The position numbers and the translations under genes were made by a program. Under the pieces are notes generated by a model. It saw only the letters and a program-made list of their open reading frames with translations. It was not told the DNA's origin and made no database searches. Of a stretch of 64,000 bases of DNA, positions 53,741 to 62,647 are shown piece after piece. Where the stretch lies: the NCBI RefSeq assembly GCF_965222285.1, contig NZ_OZ244942.1:1860001-1924000 (forward strand), read 5' to 3'. This DNA is from Tepidicaulis sp002389665 (GTDB lineage: Bacteria; Pseudomonadota; Alphaproteobacteria; Parvibaculales; Parvibaculaceae). Every line of letters starts with the position of its first letter. Positions within the stretch are counted from its first letter, which is position 1.

Positions 53741-54729
53741 GCCAGAAGCTCCACAAACGGATCACCGTCATCATTGGGATCGAAACCGAGCAGTTTCCAG
53801 GCTTTCAGCATATGCTCCGGCAACGGTGCGGTGCATTTCAGCCGCCCGCCTTCGGGGTGGGCAATATCGAGAGCGCGGGCATGAAGATGCAGCTTGCGCT
53901 CGATCTCCCCGCCCGGATGCGCTTCCGCCCCGCCATATTTGCCGTCCCCGGCAATCGGCGTTTTCAGCGCATAGGCGGCATGGGCGCGGATCTGGTGCGT
54001 GCGCCCTGTCACCGGCATGAAGGCCACCCAGGCAAGGCGCTGACCCGCCTGCGCCACCACGGCGAAATGGGTCGTGGCGTTTTTCGCTTCTTCATCCTCG
54101 AACTCGGCGGCATGCACCCGCTCGCGCCCCGGCCCGCCGAGTTTGGCAAGCGGCATACGGATCGTGCCTTGCGCCGGGCGCGGCACACCGACGGTGAGCG
54201 CCCAATAAATCTTGTGCGCATCCTTCTTTTTGAACGCCCGCCCGAGATAGGCCGCCGCCTTGCCGGTCCGTGCCAGCACCAGCACGCCGCTCGTATCCCT
54301 ATCGAGCCGGTGGACGAGTTTCGGGCGCTCCGGCGCATCGAATTTCAGCCCCTCCAGCATCCCGTCGAGATGGCGTTCGGTTTTCGAGCCGCCCTGCACG
54401 GCAAGACCGGCCGGCTTGTTGATGACGATGAGCGAACTATCCTTATGTCGCACCAGCTCCTGCACATAGGCGCGGTCCTGCGGCGTGGTTTTTGGCTTCG
54501 GCTTTGCCGGCGGCGGGCTGAGATCGCCGAGCGGCGGCACGCGCACCATCTGCCCGGCCTCAAGACGGGCATTGCTTTTCACGCGCCCGCCATCCACCCG
54601 CACCTGCCCCGTGCGCAGCAGCTTTTCGACGCGCCCTTGAGTGAGGCCCGGGTAACGCTTCTTCAGCCACTTATCGAGGCGCACGCCGTCGTCTTCGGCG
54701 CGGACATCCACTTGTTCGACATTACTCAC
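53737..54729 (-). CDS. rluC: 23S rRNA pseudouridine synthase (RluC type)
   Basis: This 330-residue protein has an N-terminal S4 RNA-binding domain (about 12-70, DDGVRLDKWLKKRYPG) and a RluA-family catalytic domain with the Asp in HRLDRDTSGVLVLAR, followed by TGRTHQIRAHAAYAL. It isomerises uridines in 23S rRNA; RluC (positions 955, 2504, 2580 in E. coli) is the best match by length and S4 domain, although RluD is similar. Start and stop overlap crcB and the HAD gene by four bases each. Confidence 0.88.
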   Translation of the reverse strand: MSNVEQVDVRAEDDGVRLDKWLKKRYPGLTQGRVEKLLRTGQVRVDGGRVKSNARLEAGQMVRVPPLGDLSPPPAKPKPKTTPQDRAYVQELVRHKDSSLIVINKPAGLAVQGGSKTERHLDGMLEGLKFDAPERPKLVHRLDRDTSGVLVLARTGKAAAYLGRAFKKKDAHKIYWALTVGVPRPAQGTIRMPLAKLGGPGRERVHAAEFEDEEAKNATTHFAVVAQAGQRLAWVAFMPVTGRTHQIRAHAAYALKTPIAGDGKYGGAEAHPGGEIERKLHLHARALDIAHPEGGRLKCTAPLPEHMLKAWKLLGFDPNDDGDPFVELLA

Positions 54730-55106
54730 GTCAGCACCGCCCTTACGGCATAAAGTCCCGCGAAGACCGCGGCGATGGAAAGGCCCATGGAACCGAACGC
54801 ATAAAGCAGCGCCAGGCCCGCCTGTTTCTTTTCAAAAAGGTTCGCCACATCGAGCGAATAAGCGGAGAAGGTCGTAAAGCCGCCGAGCACGCCCGTCACG
54901 AGAAACGCGCGCATCTCAGGGGTAAGCGAAAGCCGCAAGGCGCCCGCTTCCACCAGCGCGCCGATGAGGAACGAGCCGATGACATTCACCCCGAACGTGC
55001 CCCAGGGAAAATTCGGCCCGAAAAGGCGCAGCGCCTGTGCGGCAAAGAGATAACGGGCGGACGCGCCCAGCGCTCCGCCCAGCGCCACAGATAGCAGCAT
55101 TTTCAC
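54726..55106 (-). CDS. crcB: Fluoride ion channel CrcB (Fluc)
   Basis: This 126-residue, four-helix membrane protein has the CrcB pattern: LLSVALGGALGASARYLF, GTFGVNVIGSFLIGAL and the signature VLGGFTTFSAYSLD. CrcB is a dimeric fluoride channel that lowers cytoplasmic fluoride. The start is taken as GTG at 55106 because it overlaps the rarA stop in a GTGA and has AGGAG upstream; an ATG two codons on (55100) is the alternative. No fluoride riboswitch was recognised upstream, where rarA coding sequence lies. Its occurrence inside the rarA-rluC operon is common in alphaproteobacteria. Confidence 0.9.
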   Translation of the reverse strand: MKMLLSVALGGALGASARYLFAAQALRLFGPNFPWGTFGVNVIGSFLIGALVEAGALRLSLTPEMRAFLVTGVLGGFTTFSAYSLDVANLFEKKQAGLALLYAFGSMGLSIAAVFAGLYAVRAVLT

Positions 55107-56407
55107 TTTGTCTTCTCCTGCCTCAGCTTTGCCCAATAGGCGAGCCGCTTGGCAATCTCCCGCTCGAACCCGCGCTCGGGCGGCTTATAGAACTGCCGGC
55201 GGTCCATTTCATCGGGAAAGTAATTCTGCCCCGAAAAAGCCTCCGGCGTGTCGTGGTCATAAACATAGCCTTCCCCGTAGCCAAGCTCCTTCATCAGTTT
55301 GGTCGGGGCATTGAGGATATGGGCGGGCGGCGCCACGGAGCCCGTCTCCTTCGCCGCGCGCATGGCCTGGCCATAGGCTTTGTAAGCCGCGTTCGATTTC
55401 GGCGCGCTCGCCATATAAAGCACGGCCTGGGCAAGCGCCAGCTCGCCTTCCGGGCTGCCGAGAAAGTCATAGGCCTCTTTCGCATCGAGCGCCACGCGCA
55501 GCGCCTGCGGGTCGGAAAGGCCGATATCCTCGACCGCCATGCGCACCACCCGGCGAATGATATAAAGCGGGTCTTCCCCGCCCGTCAGCATCCGCGCCAG
55601 CCAGTAAAGCGCCGCATCCACATCCGAGCCGCGCACGGATTTATGCAGGGCACTGATGAGATTGTAATGCCCTTCCCGGCCCTTGTCGTAAAGCGGCGCG
55701 CGGCGCTGGACGAGACGGATCAGCTCGTCCGTCTCCACGACCTCCGGCAGATCGAGAGCGAAAAGCTCCTCGGCCATATTGAGCAGGAACCGCCCGTCCC
55801 CATCCGCCATGGCCCGCAGGGAGGCCCGCGCTTCTTCGGTAAGCGGAAGGCTGCGGCCCTCATAAGCTTCGGCGCGCTTCAGCAGCTCTTCGAGCGCCGG
55901 ATCATCGAGCCGGTTCAGCACCAGCACCTGCGCGCGCGAGAGCAAAGCGGCGTTCAGCTCGAAAGAGGGGTTCTCCGTCGTCGCCCCGATCAGCGTCACC
56001 GTGCCGTCTTCCATCACGGGCAGAAAACTGTCCTGCTGGGTGCGGTTGAACCGGTGGATCTCGTCGATGAAAAGCAACGTGCCCTTGCCCGTCTCCCGCC
56101 GCGCGCGGGCCGCCTCGAAGGCTTTCTTCAAGTCCGCAACGCCGGAAAAGATCGCCGACATCTGATGGAACTCGAGCCCCACATGCCCCGCCAGAAGCCG
56201 TGCCATGGTGGTCTTGCCGGTACCGGGCGGCCCCCAGAGAATGATCGAGGAAAGATGGCCGGAGGCGACCATCCGCCCGATGGGCCCCTCCGGGCCGATC
56301 AGGTGGCTTTGACCCACCACTTCCTCGAGCGACTTCGGGCGCAAACGGTCCGCCAGGGGCCGCGGCGCCTCATCGCCCATTCCGGCTGCATCGAAAAGCG
56401 TGTTCAT
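55103..56407 (-). CDS. rarA: Replication-associated recombination protein RarA (MgsA)
   Basis: This 434-residue AAA+ ATPase of the RarA/MgsA/WRNIP1 family has Walker A GPPGTGKTTMARLLA, Walker B LLFIDEIHRFNRTQQ and the C-terminal tetramerisation region with DHDTPEAFSGQNYFPDEM. It acts at stalled replication forks and interacts with SSB. It heads the coupled chain rarA-crcB-rluC-HAD-atp12. degQ ends 56 bp before its start region on the same strand, so the promoter is presumably in that short gap or further upstream. Confidence 0.95.
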   Translation of the reverse strand: MNTLFDAAGMGDEAPRPLADRLRPKSLEEVVGQSHLIGPEGPIGRMVASGHLSSIILWGPPGTGKTTMARLLAGHVGLEFHQMSAIFSGVADLKKAFEAARARRETGKGTLLFIDEIHRFNRTQQDSFLPVMEDGTVTLIGATTENPSFELNAALLSRAQVLVLNRLDDPALEELLKRAEAYEGRSLPLTEEARASLRAMADGDGRFLLNMAEELFALDLPEVVETDELIRLVQRRAPLYDKGREGHYNLISALHKSVRGSDVDAALYWLARMLTGGEDPLYIIRRVVRMAVEDIGLSDPQALRVALDAKEAYDFLGSPEGELALAQAVLYMASAPKSNAAYKAYGQAMRAAKETGSVAPPAHILNAPTKLMKELGYGEGYVYDHDTPEAFSGQNYFPDEMDRRQFYKPPERGFEREIAKRLAYWAKLRQEKTK

Positions 56408-56463
56408 CCGCTATGCCTAGCACGGAACGGCGCGCGTCTCACCCCGTCCCGCCAGCTTGTCAC

Positions 56464-57900
56464 CTAGCCGCGCACACTGGCCGAGAAAATCTCGTCCCCG
56501 CGCTTGATCTTGAATTCCCATTGCCCGCGCGGCGTAGCAATCAGCTTTTGCAATTCGGCCGTATCGCCAACCTCATCCTCATCGATGGAAATGATGATAT
56601 CGCCTGGGCGCACCCCGATCCGCTGGGCGGGGCTGCCCCGCTGCACGCGCAGAACCACGACGCCGGTCGCCAGCGTGTCGATGCGCAGTTCATCGGCAAA
56701 GGCGGGGGAAAGATTGCCCACCGTCGCCCCGGAAAAGGGGTTGCGGCCCGAAAGCTCCGTCACATTGCGGGGCGGGTCTTCCGGTGGAAGCTGCAGGGAG
56801 AGCCGCGCCGTACCCGTGCGCCCGCCGCGCACATAGGAAACTTCCATGCGCGCGCCTTCCGCCTTCGTCGCCACCCGGTAGCGCACGCTTTGAGGGTCGA
56901 ACACATCGCGCCCATCGACGGCGCGGATCACGTCCCCGGTGCGAAGGCCCGCCTTATCCGCTGGCCCGCCCGGATAAACATTCTGCACCAAGGCCCCCCC
57001 CGGCCTATCAAGGCCCAGACTTTCGGCAAGGTCGGAGGTGACGGGCTGCAGGCTCGCCCCGAGCCAGGGCCGCTTCACCGTGCCGCCATCGACCGCGAAT
57101 TCCACCACCGAGCGCACCATATTGGCCGGGATGGCAAAGCCGATCCCGATCGAGCCGCCCGAGCGGGAAAAGATCGCCGTATTGATGCCGATCAGCTGAC
57201 CGTCCATCGTCACCAATGCACCGCCGGAATTGCCCGGATTGACCGCGGCATCGGTCTGAATGAAGAATTGATAATCGGACACCCCGACCTGCGTGCGCGC
57301 CAGCGCCGAGACGATCCCGCTCGTCACGGTCTGCCCGACACCGAAGGGATTGCCGATCGCCAGCACCAGATCGCCCACCTCGACCGCATCGGAATCCTTG
57401 AAGGTAATCGCCGGCAGCGTCTCGCCCTTAGGGTCGATGCGCAAAACGGCAAGGTCCGTGCGTTCATCGGCCAGCACGAGCTCCGCGTCGAATTCACGCC
57501 GGTCCGCCAGCGCCACGGTAAAGCTGTCACCCTCCGCCACCACGTGATTGTTGGTGACGATGATCCCGTCGCCCCGCACGATGACGCCGGAACCCAGCGA
57601 CTGTTGCACCCGCTCACGCGGCACACCGAAGCTGAAACGGTCGCCGAAAAAGCGCTGGAAGAATGGATCATTGGAGAAAGGAGATGGGCTCTCCTTCACC
57701 ACCCGTTTGGAATAGACATTGACCACGGCAGGCGCGGCCTTTTGCACGACCGGCGCATAGGAAAGCTGCACCTCGGCCCGCGAGCCGGGCACCACGCGCG
57801 TGGTTTCGGCGCGCGCTGAAAGCGGCGTGAAAAGCAAAGCGGCGATCAAGAGGACGGCGGCAACCGCCATCCAGAACAGCGCATACGCGGAATCAGACAT
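56464..57900 (-). CDS. DegQ/HtrA-type periplasmic serine protease
   Basis: This 478-residue protein has an N-terminal signal or anchor (about 8-30, ending SARAE). The protease domain has the triad His119 (TNNHVVA), Asp149 (TDLAVLRI) and Ser225 (NPGNSGGALV). Two PDZ domains follow (about 270-360 and 385-470), the first containing RPGGALVQNVYPGGPADKAG. DegQ/DegP proteins degrade or refold misfolded envelope proteins. The ATG at 57900 (MSDSAYALF) has GGGGAAG upstream and is preferred over 57918. It is read from a 208-bp region containing a tandem direct repeat. Confidence 0.93.
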   Translation of the reverse strand: MSDSAYALFWMAVAAVLLIAALLFTPLSARAETTRVVPGSRAEVQLSYAPVVQKAAPAVVNVYSKRVVKESPSPFSNDPFFQRFFGDRFSFGVPRERVQQSLGSGVIVRGDGIIVTNNHVVAEGDSFTVALADRREFDAELVLADERTDLAVLRIDPKGETLPAITFKDSDAVEVGDLVLAIGNPFGVGQTVTSGIVSALARTQVGVSDYQFFIQTDAAVNPGNSGGALVTMDGQLIGINTAIFSRSGGSIGIGFAIPANMVRSVVEFAVDGGTVKRPWLGASLQPVTSDLAESLGLDRPGGALVQNVYPGGPADKAGLRTGDVIRAVDGRDVFDPQSVRYRVATKAEGARMEVSYVRGGRTGTARLSLQLPPEDPPRNVTELSGRNPFSGATVGNLSPAFADELRIDTLATGVVVLRVQRGSPAQRIGVRPGDIIISIDEDEVGDTAELQKLIATPRGQWEFKIKRGDEIFSASVRG

Positions 57901-57953
57901 TACTTCCCCTACCATCACTCACTGCCCCGGCTATGGGCGGCCCCCTCGTCGAG

Positions 57954-57982
57954 GGTATTTTGGCCCACGCCGGTATTTTGGC
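57954..57982 (-). promoter_or_regulatory. Tandem 11-bp direct repeat upstream of degQ
   Basis: GGTATTTTGGC occurs at 57954-57964 and again at 57972-57982, 18 bp apart (GCCAAAATACC on the coding strand). It lies 54-82 bases upstream of the start of the protease gene, where an activator could bind. The spacing is near but not exactly two helical turns. Confidence 0.35.
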
Positions 57983-58044
57983 AAAGGCCGGACCTTGCGC
58001 AAGTTACGATCCAGCCAGATTCCTGAAATATCCGGTTTATCCAA

Positions 58045-58080
58045 AACAAAAGGGCAGAAGCCGAAGCTCTGCCCTTTGTT
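58045..58080 (-). terminator. Terminator of the ribosomal alpha operon
   Basis: On the minus strand, AAAGGGCAG and its complement CTGCCCTTT form a 9-bp stem, extended by further pairs through AACA/TGTT, with a T-rich 3' side (TTTTGTTTTGG). It lies 29 bases after the rplQ stop. Confidence 0.7.
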
Positions 58081-58108
58081 TCTCGAAGACTTAAGTCACC
58101 GGCGGCCT

Positions 58109-58528
58109 TTAAGCTGCGGCATCCTCGTCATCCATGATCACGGGACCCGAATCCTGCCCGCGGGCGGTCTCATCACGGTCGACGAATTCGATGACAGCCA
58201 TCGGCGCATTGTCGCCATGACGGAAACCGGCTTTCAGAACACGCGTGTAGCCGCCCTGGCGCTCTTTGTAGCGCGGACCCAGTTCGTCGAAGAGCTTGGC
58301 GGCCCATTTCTGGTCCGGCAGCTGCGAATAGGCCTGACGGCGCGCATGCAGATCGCCGCGCTTGCCGAGCGTCACCAGCTTCTCCACATAGGGGCGAAGC
58401 TCTTTGGCTTTCGGCAACGTGGTCACGATCTGCTCGTGCTTGATCAGCGCAACGGCCATATTGGCGAGCAACGCCTTACGGTGGCTAGCTGTTCTGTTGA
58501 GCTTGCGGCCGGCTTTCCCGTGGCGCAT
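58109..58528 (-). CDS. rplQ: 50S ribosomal protein L17
   Basis: This 139-residue protein begins MRHGKAGRKLNRTASHRKALLANMAVALIKHE, the invariant L17 start, and contains KAKELRPYVEKLVTLGKR. The acidic C-terminal tail after GFRHGDNAPMAVIEFVDRD extends a little beyond E. coli L17 (127 residues), as is usual in alphaproteobacteria. It is the last gene of the alpha operon, 52 bp after rpoA, and followed by a terminator. Confidence 0.97.
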   Translation of the reverse strand: MRHGKAGRKLNRTASHRKALLANMAVALIKHEQIVTTLPKAKELRPYVEKLVTLGKRGDLHARRQAYSQLPDQKWAAKLFDELGPRYKERQGGYTRVLKAGFRHGDNAPMAVIEFVDRDETARGQDSGPVIMDDEDAAA

Positions 58529-58580
58529 GACTGTCTCCTGCTCTTCAATCTACGGCGCCTCACGGCGCGGCATGTCAAAC

Positions 58581-59597
58581 TTAATACTGATCTTCGAAAC
58601 GCTTGGCCAGATCGTCGATATTTTCCGGCGGCCAGTTCGGCACTTCCATGCCGAGATGCAGGCCCATCTGCGCCAGCACTTCCTTGATTTCGTTCAAGGA
58701 CTTACGGCCGAAGTTCGGCGTGCGGAGCATTTCCGCTTCCGTCTTCTGAATGAGATCGCCGATATAAACGATGTTGTCGTTCTTCAGGCAGTTGGCCGAC
58801 CGGACCGAAAGTTCCAGCTCGTCCACCTTCTTCAGAAGCGCCGGGTTGAATTCCAGCTCCGGACGGCGGTCTTCGACCACGGCTTCCTTGGGCTCTTCGA
58901 AATTTACGAAGATCTGCAGCTGGTCCTGGAGAATGCGGGCCGCATAGGCAAGCGCATCGTCCGGCGTCAGCGAGCCGTCGGTCTCAATCTGCATGGTCAG
59001 CTTGTCATAGTCGAGCACCTGACCTTCGCGGGTGTTTTCGACCTTGTAAGAGACGCGCTGCACGGGGCTGTAAAGGCTGTCGACCGGGATCAGGCCGATC
59101 GGCGCATCTTCCGGGCGGTTGCGCTCGGCGGCAACATAGCCCTTGCCCGTGTTGACCGTGAATTCCATACGGATTTCCGCCCCCTCATCGAGGGTCAGCA
59201 GCGCATGGTTCGGGTCCAGAATGTCGATATCCGCGCCCGCTTCGATGTCCCCTGCCGTCACGATGCCGGGGCCCGTTTTCACGAGGCTCATGCGCTTCGG
59301 ACCTTCCGCATGCAGCTTGAGCGACATCTTCTTGATGTTCAGGATCACGTCGGTGACGTCTTCGCGTACACCGGCGATCGAGGAGAACTCGTGCAGCACA
59401 CCGTCGATATGCACCGCCGTCACCGCAGAGCCCTGCAGCGAGGACATCAGCACCCGGCGCAGCGAGTTGCCAAGGGTCATGCCGAAGCCGCGCTCGAGCG
59501 GTTCTGCAACCACCGTCGCCTGACGCTTCGGGTCGTGGCCCGGCTGAACTTCAAGCTTGGCCGGCTTGATCAATTCTTCCCAATTCTTCTGGATCAC
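58581..59597 (-). CDS. rpoA: DNA-directed RNA polymerase subunit alpha
   Basis: This 338-residue alpha subunit has an N-terminal assembly domain (about 1-235; GFGMTLGNSLRRVLMSSL) and a C-terminal DNA- and activator-binding domain (about 255-325; ELELSVRSANCLKNDNI, GRKSLNEIKEVLAQMGL). The start is taken as GTG at 59597: it gives the canonical IQKNWEELIKPAKLEV N terminus and the usual 338-residue length, with GAGGTT upstream. A longer open frame to 59651 would add 18 non-conserved residues. Confidence 0.97.
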   Translation of the reverse strand: MIQKNWEELIKPAKLEVQPGHDPKRQATVVAEPLERGFGMTLGNSLRRVLMSSLQGSAVTAVHIDGVLHEFSSIAGVREDVTDVILNIKKMSLKLHAEGPKRMSLVKTGPGIVTAGDIEAGADIDILDPNHALLTLDEGAEIRMEFTVNTGKGYVAAERNRPEDAPIGLIPVDSLYSPVQRVSYKVENTREGQVLDYDKLTMQIETDGSLTPDDALAYAARILQDQLQIFVNFEEPKEAVVEDRRPELEFNPALLKKVDELELSVRSANCLKNDNIVYIGDLIQKTEAEMLRTPNFGRKSLNEIKEVLAQMGLHLGMEVPNWPPENIDDLAKRFEDQY

Positions 59598-59701
59598 TTG
59601 TGCAACCTCGTGCCGTTTTTCGGGGTTTCGATCAAACACCCTGGGCAGCATTCCCTGCCCGTTCGATCCAGCGCTGCAGCCCGCGGCCGCAGCGCTTCAT
59701 A

Positions 59702-60091
59702 TTAAACGCGCCGGCGCTTGGGCGGACGGCAGCCATTATGCGGGATCGGCGTCACGTCGCGGATCGACGTGATCACGAAACCGGCTGCCTGCAGTGCGCG
59801 CAACGCGGACTCGCGCCCGCCGCCCGGACCGCAAACTTCCACTTCCAGGGTCTTCATGCCGTGCTCGGCAGCTTTCTTGCCGGCGTCTTCAGCCGCAACC
59901 TGCGCCGCGAACGGCGTGGACTTACGGCTGCCTTTGAAACCCATGGCGCCGGAAGAGGACCACGAAATCGCGTTGCCCTGGGCATCCGTGATCGTGATCA
60001 TCGTGTTGTTGAAGGAGGAATTCACATGGGCCACGCCAGAGGTGATGTTCTTCCGTTCCCGGCGTTTGACGCGTGCTTTTTCCTTGGCCAT
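59702..60091 (-). CDS. rpsK: 30S ribosomal protein S11
   Basis: This 129-residue protein has the S11 core: NITSGVAHVNSSFNNTMITITDAQGN, SAGAMGFKGSRKSTPFAAQ-type segment and the C-terminal TPIPHNGCRPPKRRRV. It lies in the platform of the small subunit near the mRNA exit. It is second in the alpha operon, 36 bp after rpsM and 104 bp before the rpoA start. Confidence 0.98.
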   Translation of the reverse strand: MAKEKARVKRRERKNITSGVAHVNSSFNNTMITITDAQGNAISWSSSGAMGFKGSRKSTPFAAQVAAEDAGKKAAEHGMKTLEVEVCGPGGGRESALRALQAAGFVITSIRDVTPIPHNGCRPPKRRRV

Positions 60092-60127
60092 CTCTTAACC
60101 TTCGTCGCTTGCGGAAAACCCGCGTGA

Positions 60128-60496
60128 TTACTTCTTCTTGCCGGCAATAGCTTTTGCCGGGCCTTTGCGGGTGCGCGCATTGGTGTGCGTGCGCTGGCCG
60201 CGAACCGGAAGACCGCGGCGATGCCGCAAGCCGCGATAGCAGCCCAGGTCCATCAGACGCTTGATGTTCATGGCCGTCTCACGGCGCAGGTCACCTTCCA
60301 CGGTGTACCCGGCGTCGATCGTTTCACGGATCTGGATCACCTCGGCGTCGGTGAGTTCGTTCACGCGGCGCTCAGGGGCAATACCAACTTTCTCACAGAT
60401 ATCGGCCGAATGTTTGGCACCGATGCCGTGAATATATTGAAGCGCGATCACGACCCGCTTATTGGTCGGGATGTTGACGCCAGCGATACGAGCCAC
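60128..60496 (-). CDS. rpsM: 30S ribosomal protein S13
   Basis: This 122-residue protein has start VARIAGVNIPTNKR and the conserved ALQYIHGIGAKHSADIC and RGLRHRRGLPVRGQRTHTNARTRKG motifs. Length 122 is standard. The start is GTG at 60496, preceded by AGGAGAGA; the open frame extends to 60598 but has no S13 homology there. It is the first gene of the alpha operon, downstream of a strong promoter. Confidence 0.98.
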   Translation of the reverse strand: MARIAGVNIPTNKRVVIALQYIHGIGAKHSADICEKVGIAPERRVNELTDAEVIQIRETIDAGYTVEGDLRRETAMNIKRLMDLGCYRGLRHRRGLPVRGQRTHTNARTRKGPAKAIAGKKK

Positions 60497-60636
60497 GTTG
60501 TCTCTCCTAATCCGAGGAATCGCAAGCCAAAAACCAGCACCAAGCAGCACCCGGGTTTGCCGAAAAATGCCGGAATTCCGCCATTTTTCGTTAAGCAACC
60601 GAAAATCTGCCTGGAACTGTTGCTACGGAGGCCGGG

Positions 60637-60664
60637 ATTATAGGAATTACCCCAATCCAGTCAA
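60637..60664 (-). promoter_or_regulatory. Strong sigma-70-type promoter of the rpsM-rpsK-rpoA-rplQ operon
   Basis: On the minus strand, TTGACT (60659-60664) and a perfect TATAAT (60637-60642) are separated by 16 bases. The leader to the rpsM start is about 135 bases, in the 197-bp gap after adk. Five of six -35 bases and all -10 bases match consensus. Confidence 0.75.
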
Positions 60665-60693
60665 CCGCTTAGGCAGCAGTTCCTGCGTTTCTT

Positions 60694-61266
60694 CTACAGT
60701 TTGAGCACGGCCTCGATTTCAGCCGTGACATCGTCAATCGATTTCATGCCGTCGACCGACCGGAGAATGCCTTTTTTCCCGTAATAGTCGATCAGCGGCG
60801 CGGTTTGTTCATGATAAACCCCAAGCCGCTTTTTCAGCGCTTCGGCATTATCATCCGCGCGGGCGCCCCCGGCGGTCTCGGCTGCCCGGGTTTCGATCCG
60901 GGACAGCAGAATCTTGTCGTCAACTTTCAGCTCGATTACGGCATCGAGCGCCTCGCCGCGACCGGCCAGCATCTCGTCCAGCGCCTCGGCCTGGGCCACA
61001 TTCCGCGGAAAACCGTCCAGAATATAGCCGTTTTTGCAATCCGCCTGCTCGGTGCGCTCGGAAATGATGCGGACAACAACCTCGTCCGGCACCAGATCGC
61101 CGCGCGCCATGATCGCTTCGGCTTTTTTACCCACTTCCGTGCCCGCGGCAACGGCGGCGCGCAGCATGTCGCCCGTCGACAATTGCACGAGCCCGTGGCT
61201 CTCCTGGATACGCTGGGCTTGCGTCCCCTTGCCCGCGCCGGGAGGGCCCAAGAAAATCAACTTCAT
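60694..61266 (-). CDS. adk: Adenylate kinase
   Basis: This 190-residue kinase catalyses ATP + AMP to 2 ADP. It has the P-loop GPPGAGKGTQAQ near the start, QLSTGDMLRAAVAAGTEVG, and the DGFPRNVAQAEALD motif. The LID region is short (RADDNAEALKKRL instead of the longer zinc-type LID), consistent with the short-LID form found in many alphaproteobacteria. The start overlaps the secY stop by four bases (ATGA). The order secY-adk-rpsM is the classic spc operon end. Confidence 0.97.
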   Translation of the reverse strand: MKLIFLGPPGAGKGTQAQRIQESHGLVQLSTGDMLRAAVAAGTEVGKKAEAIMARGDLVPDEVVVRIISERTEQADCKNGYILDGFPRNVAQAEALDEMLAGRGEALDAVIELKVDDKILLSRIETRAAETAGGARADDNAEALKKRLGVYHEQTAPLIDYYGKKGILRSVDGMKSIDDVTAEIEAVLKL

Positions 61267-62594
61267 CGACGGCTTCCCCTGAGCTTGGACTTCTTGATGA
61301 GTCCTTCATACTGATGCGCAAGCAGATGGCTCTGGATCTGGGCGACCGTATCCATGGTCACGCTCACGACAATCAGAAGAGACGTACCGCCGAAATAGAA
61401 CGGCACGCTGTATTGCGAAATCAGAATTTCAGGCAAGAGGCAGACAAGCGTAATATAGCCGGCGCCCACCACGGTCAGACGGGTCAGCACGTAGTCGATA
61501 TATTCCGCCGTGCGCTTGCCGGGACGGATACCGGGAATGAACCCGCCATATTTGCGCAGGTTTTCCGCCGTATCCTCGGGATTGAAAACAATCGCCGTAT
61601 AGAAAAAACAGAAGAAAATGATGCCGGCCGCATAAAGCGCCATATAGAGCGGCTGACCATGGCCGAGCAGCGCCGTCACCGTGTTCAGCCAGCCGGGACC
61701 CTGCCCTTGCGTGAAATTCGCAAGCGTGATCGGCAGCAGCAGAATAGACGAGGCGAAGATCGGCGGAATGACGCCGGCCGTATTCAGTTTCAGCGGCAGA
61801 TGTGAGCTGTCGCCGCCGTAAATCTTCATGCCGACCTGGCGCTTGGGATATTGCACGATGAGCCGCCGCTGCGCCCGCTCCATGAAGACGATGGCTGCGA
61901 TGACGCCCACCACCATGACCAACAGGAAGAGGATCAGTGCCGTAGAAATCGCGCCTTCACGGCCAAGCTCCAACGTGCCCACCAGCGCGGCAGGAAGCTC
62001 GGCGACGATACCGGCGAAAATAATCAGTGAAATCCCGTTACCGACGCCGCGCGCCGTGATCTGCTCACCCAGCCACATCAGAAAGACGGTGCCGCCCACC
62101 AGCGTAATGACTGTGCTCGCGCGGAAGAAGAGCCCCGGATCAAGCACCACATTGCCTGCCCCTTCCAGACCCACGGCAATGCCGTAGCCCTGCATCGTGG
62201 CCAGAAGCACCGTGCCGTAGCGTGTATACTGGGTAATCTGCTTGCGGCCCTGCTCACCTTCCTTCTTGAGCTGCGCCAGATGCGGGCTCACCGTCGTCAT
62301 CAACTGAATGATAATCGACGCGGAAATGTAGGGCATGATCGTCAGCGCGAAGATCGCCATACGGCCGACCGCCCCGCCCGAGAACATGTTGAAGACGCCG
62401 AGCAGGCCGCTCTGCTGCTGCTGGAAGACCTGAGCCAGCGCCGCAGGGTCGATGCCGGGGAGCGGAATGTAAGTACCGAGCCGGTAAATGATCAGCGCGC
62501 CGAGCGTAAACCAAAGCCGCTTCTTGAGTTCCTCCGCCTTGGCAAAGGCAGAGAAATTCAGATTTGCCGCCAGCTGTTCCGCCGCTGATGCCAT
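61263..62594 (-). CDS. secY: Preprotein translocase subunit SecY
   Basis: This 443-residue protein has ten predicted transmembrane helices and forms the protein-conducting channel with SecE and SecG. Recognisable parts are LWFTLGALIIYRLGTYIPLPGID (helix 1 and plug region), TRYGTVLLATMQGYGIAVG and the cytoplasmic loop of AQRRLIVQYPKRQ and RPGKRTAEYIDYVL that contacts SecA/ribosome. It lies 53 bp after rplO and is coupled to adk. Confidence 0.98.
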   Translation of the reverse strand: MASAAEQLAANLNFSAFAKAEELKKRLWFTLGALIIYRLGTYIPLPGIDPAALAQVFQQQQSGLLGVFNMFSGGAVGRMAIFALTIMPYISASIIIQLMTTVSPHLAQLKKEGEQGRKQITQYTRYGTVLLATMQGYGIAVGLEGAGNVVLDPGLFFRASTVITLVGGTVFLMWLGEQITARGVGNGISLIIFAGIVAELPAALVGTLELGREGAISTALILFLLVMVVGVIAAIVFMERAQRRLIVQYPKRQVGMKIYGGDSSHLPLKLNTAGVIPPIFASSILLLPITLANFTQGQGPGWLNTVTALLGHGQPLYMALYAAGIIFFCFFYTAIVFNPEDTAENLRKYGGFIPGIRPGKRTAEYIDYVLTRLTVVGAGYITLVCLLPEILISQYSVPFYFGGTSLLIVVSVTMDTVAQIQSHLLAHQYEGLIKKSKLRGSRR

Positions 62595-62647
62595 ATCATG
62601 CCGCTCCAGGCAAAGGGCAGGTCGATGCCTGCCCTAATTTCTTGGAA

